Positions 1 to 5,301 of a stretch of 9,825 nucleotides of DNA are shown one piece after another. Both the position numbers and the translations under genes were made by a program. The stretch is from Thauera sp. (lineage in GTDB: Bacteria; Pseudomonadota; Gammaproteobacteria; Burkholderiales; Rhodocyclaceae): contig JAKLLJ010000103.1 in the NCBI GenBank assembly GCA_023150215.1, forward strand, positions 1 to 9,825. The letters are read 5' to 3'. Position 1 is the stretch's first letter, and each line of letters begins with the position of its first letter. The notes under the pieces are model-generated. The model ran no database searches, was not told where the DNA came from, and worked only from the letters and a program-made list of their open reading frames with translations.

Positions 1-143
1 CGCTGATCGCGCAATTGAAGCGGCGCTATCCGATCGAGGCGGTGGTCGGACACTCCGACATCGCGCCCGGGCGCAAGACCGATCCAGGGCCGTTCTTCGA
101 CTGGGTGCGGCTGGAGGCATTGCTTGTCGCGCAGGGTGAGTGA
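1..143 (+). CDS. ampD: AmpD, 1,6-anhydro-N-acetylmuramyl-L-alanine amidase (3' end only)
   Basis: This is the C-terminal 46 residues of a gene that begins before the window; the frame runs from base 3 and stops at TGA 141-143. AmpD is a cytoplasmic zinc amidase that cleaves the lactyl-amide bond between anhydro-MurNAc and the stem peptide during peptidoglycan recycling. The fragment carries the family's C-terminal signature GHSDIAPGRKTDPGP: the His of GHSD (fragment residue 17) and the Asp of KTD (residue 27) match the second and third zinc ligands of E. coli AmpD (His154 and Asp164). The FDWVRL that follows is also typical. The first zinc His and the rest of the N-terminal part lie outside the window, so intactness cannot be judged. 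The next gene encodes a lytic transglycosylase, the enzyme class that makes AmpD's substrates, which fits the assignment. Confidence 0.9.
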   Translation, partial: LIAQLKRRYPIEAVVGHSDIAPGRKTDPGPFFDWVRLEALLVAQGE

Positions 144-172
144 GCGCGCTACGCGTACCCAGGCGTCAAGTT

Positions 173-202
173 TTGACAAATATACCTGTCAGCGAATACA
201 AT
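173..202 (+). promoter_or_regulatory. Sigma-70 promoter for the lytic transglycosylase
   Basis: A perfect -35 hexamer TTGACA (173-178) and a five-of-six -10 hexamer TACAAT (197-202) are separated by 18 bases, in a locally AT-rich stretch just after the ampD stop. Transcription would start near 209. This leaves a 5' leader of about 265 bases before the ATG at 475. It is the strongest consensus promoter I see in the window. The start site is inferred, not shown. Confidence 0.65.
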
Positions 203-366
203 TCGACCTCTGTTGCATTGCAGCATTCCTAAATCAATCATCGGTGCGGCGCCTCCCAGTCCCGGGAGACGCAGTTTCATGGACGCTCGCACCGCGGGTC
301 CTGTCGTCTGGTTGCGGCGGCGGGTCTTAACACCTACTGGCGACCGAGTTTCCTGCCCGTCGTGGC

Positions 367-422
367 GGCCTACCCGCCGTGCGACGTGGACGCTGCCCCA
401 ACCAGGCGGCGCCGGGTAGGCC
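367..422 (+). other. Long-range hairpin in the lytic transglycosylase leader
   Basis: Two perfect 10-base complementary arms, GGCCTACCCG (367-376) and CGGGTAGGCC (413-422), enclose 36 bases. The stem can continue inward after a three-base bulge by pairing CCG (377-379) with CGG (407-409). It lies in the untranslated leader, 52 bases before the start codon, and a smaller CCCC/GGGG hairpin (421-434) overlaps its right arm, so the two would compete. I could not match the region to a known riboswitch class. The rest of the 144-474 gap shows no convincing gene. Confidence 0.5.
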
Positions 423-474
423 CCACATCCGGGGTCGACCACGGCGGGGCTCAGGCCACAGCATGGAGGACACC

Positions 475-1371
475 ATGGAACACGCAACTCGAATCAAGGC
501 GCTCGCGCGTCAGGCGGGCGGAATTGCGCGCAATCTTGCGCACGGAGCCGTCCTTTCCGCTGGTCTGATGGGCATGGGCTGGCTGGGCGACCGGGTCGAA
601 GGGCCTGCAGGCGTCCGCTACAGCGACACCATGGTGCAGCCCGCGCCGACCGTTTCCGAGCTGGCGATGGCGTCAACGCTTGCGTTCGCTGCACCAGCCG
701 AGCGCGTCGTGCCCGGCTGGTACGACAAGCAGGATCGCCAGGCCGTTTCCATGGTGGGGGCAGTCTCTGCGTCCCGGCTTGCGGAGCGCGCGTTGAAGCA
801 GCCCGATGCACCACTGCTGACGCCGGTGTTCCACCAGCCGGCGCTGCGTGACATCGCCGCGCTGGTCGATAACCCTTTCGAGCAGGATGAGGATGCGTTG
901 TCCGACGAGATGGCGCGTGTTCGCGACTGGATCGCCGACACCTACCAGGTGTCGGAGGACACCATCGAGCCGGCGCTGGCCGCAGCCGAAATACACGCCG
1001 AGGAACTCGGCTTCGATCCGCTGCTGATCGTCGCGATCATGGCGGTGGAGTCGAGCTTCAACCACCGCGCGGTCAGCAACATGGGCGCACTCGGCTTGAT
1101 GCAGGTGATCCCGCGCTATCACAAGGACAAGATCGGCCCCAATCGCGGCCGCAACGTCCTCTTCGACCCCGAGGTCAATGTCCGCGTCGGCACCCTGGTG
1201 CTGCACGAGGGCCTGCAGCGCTACGGTAGCATGCAGCGCGCGTTGCAGTATTACAACGGCTCGCTCAAGGACCCGAAGGCGCGCTATCCGCGCAAGGTGA
1301 TGGCGCTGAAGAAGCGCCTGATGCTGATCGCCGGTCGCGACAGCGGCCGCAACGGCGGGCAGTCGAGCTGA
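475..1371 (+). CDS. Lytic transglycosylase with SLT domain (membrane-anchored or exported)
   Basis: The 298-residue product is a peptidoglycan lytic transglycosylase of the Slt/MltC-like family 1. This family cuts the MurNAc-GlcNAc bond and leaves a 1,6-anhydroMurNAc end. I chose the ATG at 475 because GGAGGA (465-470) sits four bases upstream; an in-frame ATG at 463 would overlap that site, and the reading frame open back to 379 has no comparable signal. Residues 21-38 form one moderately hydrophobic segment, a likely signal anchor; there is no lipobox Cys. Residues 40-150 are low in recognisable motifs. The catalytic domain occupies about 160-285. It has the expected Glu192 in VESSFN, then SNMGALGLMQVIPRYH (201-216), the Asn of NVRVGT (235-240) and YYNGS (259-263). 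The gene follows ampD but has its own promoter. It converges on an aminotransferase gene, with only a REP-like pair between them. Confidence 0.88.
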   Translation: MEHATRIKALARQAGGIARNLAHGAVLSAGLMGMGWLGDRVEGPAGVRYSDTMVQPAPTVSELAMASTLAFAAPAERVVPGWYDKQDRQAVSMVGAVSASRLAERALKQPDAPLLTPVFHQPALRDIAALVDNPFEQDEDALSDEMARVRDWIADTYQVSEDTIEPALAAAEIHAEELGFDPLLIVAIMAVESSFNHRAVSNMGALGLMQVIPRYHKDKIGPNRGRNVLFDPEVNVRVGTLVLHEGLQRYGSMQRALQYYNGSLKDPKARYPRKVMALKKRLMLIAGRDSGRNGGQSS

Positions 1372-1402
1372 GTTTGGCTTCTTGAGGCTACGCGGGCGGG
1401 GG

Positions 1403-1425
1403 TTCGCGGCTTCCGCCGCTCCTAC
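1403..1425 (-). repeat. REP-like palindrome, copy 1
   Basis: One of six copies of a 23-base imperfect palindrome in this window. Read on the minus strand it has a GTAG head, then GA, then a GCGGC arm, a GGAA loop, a GCCGC arm and a GAA tail. A GTAG head followed by a short stem-loop is the layout of RAYT-associated REP elements in other proteobacteria. This copy lies 31 bases after the lytic transglycosylase stop and has its head facing copy 2. Confidence 0.75.
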
Positions 1426-1457
1426 AGGGGGGCGGGTGCTGCGGATTGCTTCGTCGT

Positions 1458-1480
1458 GTAGGAGCGGCGGGAGCCGCGAA
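1458..1480 (+). repeat. REP-like palindrome, copy 2
   Basis: Same 23-base unit on the plus strand: GTAG head, GCGGC/GCCGC arms and a GGGA loop. It is inverted relative to copy 1, head to head, with 32 bases between. The pair could fold into one long cruciform or RNA hairpin in the convergent gap between the transglycosylase and aminotransferase genes, where transcripts from both sides would meet it. Confidence 0.75.
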
Positions 1481-1522
1481 CTCGGCGATTCAGCGCCCGG
1501 CAAGCGACTTTGAGGCGCCTCG

Positions 1523-1549
1523 AACGCCTGCGCTCTTCGCTCGGGCGTT
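1523..1549. terminator. Possible hairpin at the 3' end of the aminotransferase gene
   Basis: AACGCC (1523-1528) and GGCGTT (1544-1549) are perfect complements with an inner GCG/CGC pairing. On the plus strand the stem is followed by only three T, and on the minus strand by none, so as an intrinsic terminator it is weak. A 10-base palindrome GAGGCGCCTC lies next to it at 1512-1521. It is recorded as a candidate only. Confidence 0.25.
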
Positions 1550-1552
1550 TGC

Positions 1553-2722
1553 TCAATGTCCCAGCGCCCGGATCCGCTCCGCGGCTTCCAGTAACCGAGC
1601 GCTATGCGTGGTGTACGCGATGCGCAGGTGGCGGCGCGGCAGGTGATGGCCGAAGTCGAGCCCGGGTGTGGCGGCCACGCCCGCCTCCTCGATCATCCGG
1701 CGCGCGAAAGCTGCCGAGTCGTCGGCCAGGGCCGACACGTCGGCATAGACATAGAACGCTCCCTGCGGCTCGGTGGCGATGCCGAAGCCGAGCTCGCGCA
1801 GGGCCGGTAGCAATACGTCGCGGCGCTCGGCGAATTCGTGGCGGCGCGCTTCCAGGATCTCGATCGTCCCCGGCGCGAAAGCGGCCAGTGCGGCATGCTG
1901 CGCCGGCGCCGACGGCGAGATGAAAAAATGCTGGGCGAGCTTCTCGATCTCGCGCACATAGCCTGCCGGGGCGACCAGCCAGCCGAGTCGCCAGCCGGTC
2001 ATGCCGAAGTACTTCGAAAAACTGTTCACCACGAACACGTCGTCGGCTGCGTTGAGCACCCGGTCGGCGAGCGCGGTCGCTGACCTCACCCCGTAGCTCA
2101 GGCCCTGGTAGATCTCGTCGACCAGCAGCACGCCGCCGCGCGCATGGGTGTTGCGGTGCAGTGCGGCGATCTCGTCGACCGACAGCAGGGTACCGGTGGG
2201 GTTGGACGGCGTCGCCACCATCAAGCCGCGCGTACGCTCGCCCCAGGCTGCGTCGACCTGAGCCGGCACGGGCTGGTAGCGGCTCGTGGCGTCGACCGGG
2301 AGACCACGCGCCACACCCTCGAAGGCGCGCACCAGGTGGCGGTTGGAGGGATAGCCGGGGTCGGGCAGCAGCCACTCGTCGCCCGCGTCGGTGGTGGCAG
2401 CGAGCGCGAGCATCAGCGCGCCCGAGGCACCGGCGGTGACGACGATGCGCTCGGGCGCCACGTCGGCGCCAAGGCGGTCGTGGTAGAAGCGCGCGATCGC
2501 CTCGCGCAGTGCCGGCAGGCCGAGCGCGGGAGTGTAATGGACGTCACCGCCGGCGAGGAAGCGGGTGGCGGCCTCGACCACCGGCGCCGGGGTGCCGAAG
2601 TCCGGTTCGCCGACCTCCATGTGGATGATGTCGCGCCCCTGCGCCTCGAGTTCGCGCGCGCGGCGCAGCAGTTCCATGACGTGGAAGGGCTGGATGTCGT
2701 CGAGGCGGCGTGAGTGGTGCAT
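1553..2722 (-). CDS. PLP-dependent class I/II aminotransferase
   Basis: The 389-residue product is a fold-type I, aspartate-aminotransferase-like enzyme (COG0436 type). It transfers the amino group of an amino acid to a 2-oxoacid through pyridoxal phosphate. The family hallmarks are present: SNPTG with Asn174, VDEIY with Asp202 and Tyr205, the Schiff-base lysine Lys237 in SFSKYFGMTGWRLGW, and the carboxylate-binding Arg367 in HLRIAY. The substrate cannot be read from the sequence; alanine, aspartate or branched/aromatic specificity are all possible, so I give no symbol. I place the start at ATG 2722 (MHHSRRLDDI) because the homologous core begins there. The frame stays open to an ATG at 2788, but that extension would translate an intrinsic terminator hairpin and has no family-like sequence. 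The ribosome site before 2722 is poor (a weak GGAT). It lies in the same direction as pckG, 346 bases downstream of it. Confidence 0.88.
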   Translation of the reverse strand: MHHSRRLDDIQPFHVMELLRRARELEAQGRDIIHMEVGEPDFGTPAPVVEAATRFLAGGDVHYTPALGLPALREAIARFYHDRLGADVAPERIVVTAGASGALMLALAATTDAGDEWLLPDPGYPSNRHLVRAFEGVARGLPVDATSRYQPVPAQVDAAWGERTRGLMVATPSNPTGTLLSVDEIAALHRNTHARGGVLLVDEIYQGLSYGVRSATALADRVLNAADDVFVVNSFSKYFGMTGWRLGWLVAPAGYVREIEKLAQHFFISPSAPAQHAALAAFAPGTIEILEARRHEFAERRDVLLPALRELGFGIATEPQGAFYVYADVSALADDSAAFARRMIEEAGVAATPGLDFGHHLPRRHLRIAYTTHSARLLEAAERIRALGH

Positions 2723-2740
2723 GGTGGAATCCGATGGTTG

Positions 2741-2771
2741 AAAAAGCAAAAGCGCCGTGGGGCGCTTTTGC
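2741..2771 (-). terminator. Intrinsic terminator just upstream of the aminotransferase start
   Basis: On the minus strand an 11-base perfect stem, GCAAAAGCGCC (minus strand, from 2771 down) paired with GGCGCTTTTGC, closes a four-base loop and is followed directly by TTTTT (2745-2741). This is a textbook Rho-independent terminator for transcripts arriving from pckG. It ends only 18 bases before the aminotransferase ATG at 2722, which leaves little room for a separate promoter downstream. It may be the end of the pckG transcript or an attenuator in the aminotransferase leader. Read on the plus strand there is no T-run after the stem. Confidence 0.8.
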
Positions 2772-2788
2772 GTCGGTCGTGCGTCCAT

Positions 2789-2811
2789 GTAGGAGCGGCG
2801 GAAGCCGCGAA
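2789..2811 (+). repeat. REP-like palindrome, copy 3
   Basis: 23-base unit with GTAG head, GCGGC/GCCGC arms and GGAA loop, matching copies 1 and 5 at every position. It is the first of four copies between pckG and the aminotransferase gene, which alternate in orientation (+, -, +, -). It lies 17 bases beyond the terminator, on its pckG-proximal side. Confidence 0.75.
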
Positions 2812-2860
2812 TAGGGACTTGGGGCCCTTACCGATGCTTGTCGTTCGCTGCACCGCCCAA

Positions 2861-2883
2861 TTCGCGCCTGCCGGCGCTCCTAC
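2861..2883 (-). repeat. REP-like palindrome, copy 4 (variant stem)
   Basis: Read on the minus strand it keeps the GTAG head and GAA tail, but its arms are GCGCC and GGCGC and its loop is GGCA. Compared with copy 3, unit position 10 changes G to C and the paired position 17 changes C to G, so the stem is kept. The third change is in the loop. It is inverted relative to copy 3, tail to tail, with 49 bases between. Confidence 0.7.
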
Positions 2884-2894
2884 ATGGAGGGCGG

Positions 2895-2964
2895 CGATGC
2901 AGTTCCCGCGTGGGATGCTTTCGCGTCGATGGTGTTCCCGTGTGGGAGTCGTGCGGCGATGGTG
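2895..2964. repeat. Degenerate tandem repeat with period near 32 bases
   Basis: A 21-base unit at 2895-2915 recurs at 2927-2947 with 18 of 21 matches; both copies contain TTCCCG, then TGGGA after two bases. The first eight bases, CGATGGTG, of the second copy appear a third time at 2957-2964, just before REP copy 5. The TTCCC/GGGA core is itself a short palindrome. It sits between REP copies 4 and 5 and contains no gene. Confidence 0.5.
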
Positions 2965-2969
2965 TACAT

Positions 2970-2992
2970 GTAGGAGCGGCGGAAGCCGCGAA
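2970..2992 (+). repeat. REP-like palindrome, copy 5
   Basis: 23-base unit, GTAG head, GCGGC/GCCGC arms and GGAA loop, matching copy 3 at every position, including an upstream CAT so that CATGTAGGAG is shared. It is head to head with copy 4 (86 bases between) and tail to tail with copy 6 (42 bases between). Confidence 0.75.
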
Positions 2993-3034
2993 TGCAGCCT
3001 TGCGTTCCGCGACCAAGCCAAGGCGAGCGAAACG

Positions 3035-3057
3035 TTCGCGGCTGCCGCCGCTCCTGT
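3035..3057 (-). repeat. REP-like palindrome, copy 6 (degenerate head)
   Basis: On the minus strand the GCGGC/GCCGC stem and GAA tail are intact and the loop is GGCA. The head reads ACAG where the other copies have GTAG. It begins 11 bases after the pckG stop codon, so it would be the first structure in the pckG 3' untranslated region, where such hairpins can slow 3' exonucleases. That role is inference. Confidence 0.65.
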
Positions 3058-3068
3058 ACGAGGCGACC

Positions 3069-4916
3069 TCAGTCGGCGTTGAGCGCCAGTTCGAACAGTT
3101 CGCGCTTGAGCACGAGCTGACGCGGCAGACGGTCCTGCAGCTTGTCGAACCACTCCTTGTGCGAGTTCAGCTCGGCACGCCAGGCGTCGGCGTCGACCTT
3201 GGTCAGGGACTCGAACTCTTCGCGGCTGACGTCCGCGCCGGTCCAGTCGAGATCCTCGAAGCGCGGCATCCAGCCGAGCGCGGTTTCCTTGGCGGCGATC
3301 TTGCCCTTGCAGCGATCGACGATCCACTTGAGCACGCGCATGTTGTCGCCGAAGCCCGGCCACATGAACTCGCCCTTTTCGTTCATGCGGAACCAGTTCA
3401 CGCAGAAGATCTTGGGGGTGTCCTCGACCACGTGGCCCATGCGCAGCCAGTGGTTGAAGTAGTCGCCCATGTGGTAGCCGCAGAAGGGCAGCATCGCGAA
3501 CGGGTCGCGGCGCACCACGCCCTGCGCGCCGAAGGCGGCGGCGGTGGTCTCCGAGCCGAGCGTCGAGGCCATGTACACGCCGAAGTTCCAGTTGAAGGCC
3601 TGGTACACCAGCGGCACGGTGGTGGCGCGGCGGCCGCCGAAGATGAAGGCCGAGATCGGCACGCCGGCCGGATCTTCCCACGCCGGGTCGACCGAGGGGC
3701 ACTGGCTGGCCGGTGCGGTGAAGCGCGCGTTCGGGTGCGCGGCCTTGCGGCCGGTTTCCTTGGCGATCTCCGGGGTCCAGTCCTTGCCCTGCCAGTCGAC
3801 CAGGTGGGACGGGGCCTCCTTGGTCATGCCTTCCCACCACACGTCGCCGTCGTCGGTGAGCGCGACGTTGGTGAAGATGATGTTTTCCTTCAGCGTGGCC
3901 ATCGCGTTGAAGTTGGTCTTCTCGGAGGTGCCGGGGGCGACGCCGAAGTAGCCGTATTCGGGGTTGATGGCGCGGAACTTGCCGTCGGGGCCGGGCTTGA
4001 TCCAGGCGATGTCGTCGCCGACGGTGGTGATCTTCCAGCCGTCGAAGGACTTCGGCGGGATCAGCATGGCGAAGTTGGTCTTGCCGCAGGCCGAGGGGAA
4101 GGCGGCGGCGACGTAGGATTTTTCGCCGTCGGGGGATTCGACGCCGAGGATCAGCATGTGCTCGGCCAGCCAGCCTTCGTCACGTGCCATGGTGGACGCG
4201 ATGCGCAGCGCGAAGCACTTCTTGCCGAGCAGCGCGTTGCCGCCGTAGCCCGAGCCGTAGGACCAGATCTCGCGCGTTTCGGGGTAGTGCACGATGTACT
4301 TGGTCGTGGGGTTGCACGGCCAGCGGCTGTCCTTCTCGCCCTGGGCGAGCGGAGCGCCGACGGTGTGCACGCAGGGCACGAATTCACGGTCGGTGCCGAG
4401 CACCTCGATCGCGCCACGGCCCATGCGGGTCATGATGCGCATGTTGGTGACAACGTAAGGGCTGTCGGAGATCTCGACGCCGATGTGGGCGATCGGGCTG
4501 CCGAGCGGACCCATCGAGAACGGGATCACGTACATGGTGCGGCCATGCATGCAGCCCTTGAACAGGCCGTTCAGGGTCTCGCGCATCACCGCCGGGTCTT
4601 CCCAGTTGTTGGTGGGGCCGGCGTCGCCCTTGTTCTGCGAGCAGATGAAGGTGCGATCCTCGACGCGGGCGACGTCGGAGGGGTCGGACCAGGCGAGGAA
4701 GGAGTTCTTGCGCTTTTCCGGGTTCAGCTTGATCAGCATGCCGGATTCGACCATTTCGGCGCACAGGCGGTCGTATTCTTCCTGGGAGCCGTCGCACCAG
4801 ACCACGCGGTCGGGCTCGGTGAGCGCGGCGATCTCGCCGACCCACTTCTTCAGGCCTTCGTGGCGGACGTATTCGGGGGCAGCGGCGATGGCCGCCTGGG
4901 CGTGGTTCTGAGACAT
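3069..4916 (-). CDS. pckG: Phosphoenolpyruvate carboxykinase (GTP)
   Basis: The 615-residue product is full length for GTP-dependent PEPCK, a cytosolic Mn-dependent enzyme that converts oxaloacetate and GTP to PEP, GDP and CO2 in gluconeogenesis from C4 acids, acetate or amino acids. The P-loop FPSACGKTN (273-281) contains the family's reactive Cys277 and Lys279. The kinase-2 aspartates are DD at 301-302. Substrate-loop residues lie in YVVTNMRIMTRMG (154-166), the nucleotide region is GGRRATTVPLVYQAFNWNFG (427-446), and CVNWFRMNEKG (505-515) is also conserved. I chose ATG 4916 because MSQNHAQAA starts the conserved region and GGGAG (4931-4927 on the minus strand) lies ten bases upstream. The frame continues to 5033, but that part is unlike the family. 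It is divergent from maeB, with which it shares a 385-base control region, and is followed at once by REP copy 6. Confidence 0.96.
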   Translation of the reverse strand: MSQNHAQAAIAAAPEYVRHEGLKKWVGEIAALTEPDRVVWCDGSQEEYDRLCAEMVESGMLIKLNPEKRKNSFLAWSDPSDVARVEDRTFICSQNKGDAGPTNNWEDPAVMRETLNGLFKGCMHGRTMYVIPFSMGPLGSPIAHIGVEISDSPYVVTNMRIMTRMGRGAIEVLGTDREFVPCVHTVGAPLAQGEKDSRWPCNPTTKYIVHYPETREIWSYGSGYGGNALLGKKCFALRIASTMARDEGWLAEHMLILGVESPDGEKSYVAAAFPSACGKTNFAMLIPPKSFDGWKITTVGDDIAWIKPGPDGKFRAINPEYGYFGVAPGTSEKTNFNAMATLKENIIFTNVALTDDGDVWWEGMTKEAPSHLVDWQGKDWTPEIAKETGRKAAHPNARFTAPASQCPSVDPAWEDPAGVPISAFIFGGRRATTVPLVYQAFNWNFGVYMASTLGSETTAAAFGAQGVVRRDPFAMLPFCGYHMGDYFNHWLRMGHVVEDTPKIFCVNWFRMNEKGEFMWPGFGDNMRVLKWIVDRCKGKIAAKETALGWMPRFEDLDWTGADVSREEFESLTKVDADAWRAELNSHKEWFDKLQDRLPRQLVLKRELFELALNAD

Positions 4917-5063
4917 GTGTACAGCTCTCCCGTGCTGTGATGCGAAACCATTCCCGTCGGTCGGCCATCGTGGACAACATGTTGCTGCCCGGCCGGCGGG
5001 CTGCGGGGCGCAAGGCGCCCGTGTCGCTTCCACCCGGTAGGGGACGGGCGGTCGCTAAAAGAC

Positions 5064-5073
5064 CATAATTATG
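5064..5073 (-). promoter_or_regulatory. Candidate -10 element for pckG
   Basis: The palindrome CATAATTATG gives CATAAT on the minus strand (5073-5068), a five-of-six -10 match, about 150 bases before the pckG ATG. No good -35 lies 16-18 bases upstream, so an activator or a different sigma factor would be needed. The same palindrome also gives CATAAT on the plus strand. The resulting leader would contain a small hairpin with GCCCG/CGGGC arms (4987-5001) and a CAACATGTTG palindrome (4975-4984). Confidence 0.3.
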
Positions 5074-5143
5074 CCACGGCGAAGCTCGGTCGTTGCGCAA
5101 GACCTGCGAGCAATTGCAGCGGAATGCGCTTGCGGAATTCGGG

Positions 5144-5182
5144 CTTTTCATATCGCAGATCGGGTTTCCACAATATGAAAAG
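5144..5182. promoter_or_regulatory. Inverted repeat (possible operator) in the pckG-maeB divergent region
   Basis: CTTTTCATAT (5144-5153) and ATATGAAAAG (5173-5182) are perfect 10-base inverted arms separated by 19 bases, with centres 29 bases apart. They are AT-rich in GC-rich surroundings. The right arm ends 22 bases before the candidate maeB -10, at about the -35 region, so a bound regulator could block or recruit polymerase there. I cannot name the protein. Confidence 0.5.
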
Positions 5183-5204
5183 TCATCGAAACTTGCTATG
5201 GTTC

Positions 5205-5210
5205 CATAAT
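5205..5210 (+). promoter_or_regulatory. Candidate -10 element for maeB
   Basis: CATAAT matches the sigma-70 -10 consensus at five of six positions, about 92 bases before the maeB ATG. The positions where a -35 should lie (about 5181-5188) read poorly, but the inverted repeat ends there. This would suit a regulated promoter. It is a weak call, made from position and composition. Confidence 0.35.
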
Positions 5211-5301
5211 CCCGCATGCGTGATCGACGGCCGGATCGGGTCGTGCCCGGCGGACGCGCGGGGCGGGCACATCAGGAACAGGACGAGACAGGAACAAGAC
5301 C

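Noticed and set aside
149..487. Minus-strand 112-codon frame in the ampD-transglycosylase gap.
   Set aside because: It has no recognisable motif or ribosome site and overlaps the promoter and structured leader; it looks like chance in GC-rich DNA.
2723..2788. N-terminal extension of the aminotransferase to an upstream ATG at 2788.
   Set aside because: It has no ribosome site, encodes the terminator hairpin, and does not resemble the family N-terminus; the 2722 start gives the normal length.
1403..3057. Reading the six repeats as a CRISPR array.
   Set aside because: The copies alternate in strand, their spacers differ in length (32-86 bases), a whole gene splits them, and no cas gene is present.
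2413..3840. A 475-codon minus-strand frame spanning parts of pckG, the gap and the aminotransferase gene.
   Set aside because: It is an out-of-frame reading of two real genes and passes through the REP-like repeats and the terminator.
2838..4940. A 700-codon open frame on the plus strand opposite pckG.
   Set aside because: It is antisense to a clear, full-length PEPCK. Its translation is dominated by His, Arg, Val, Gly and Asp with no known motif, as expected from the complement of GC-rich codons.
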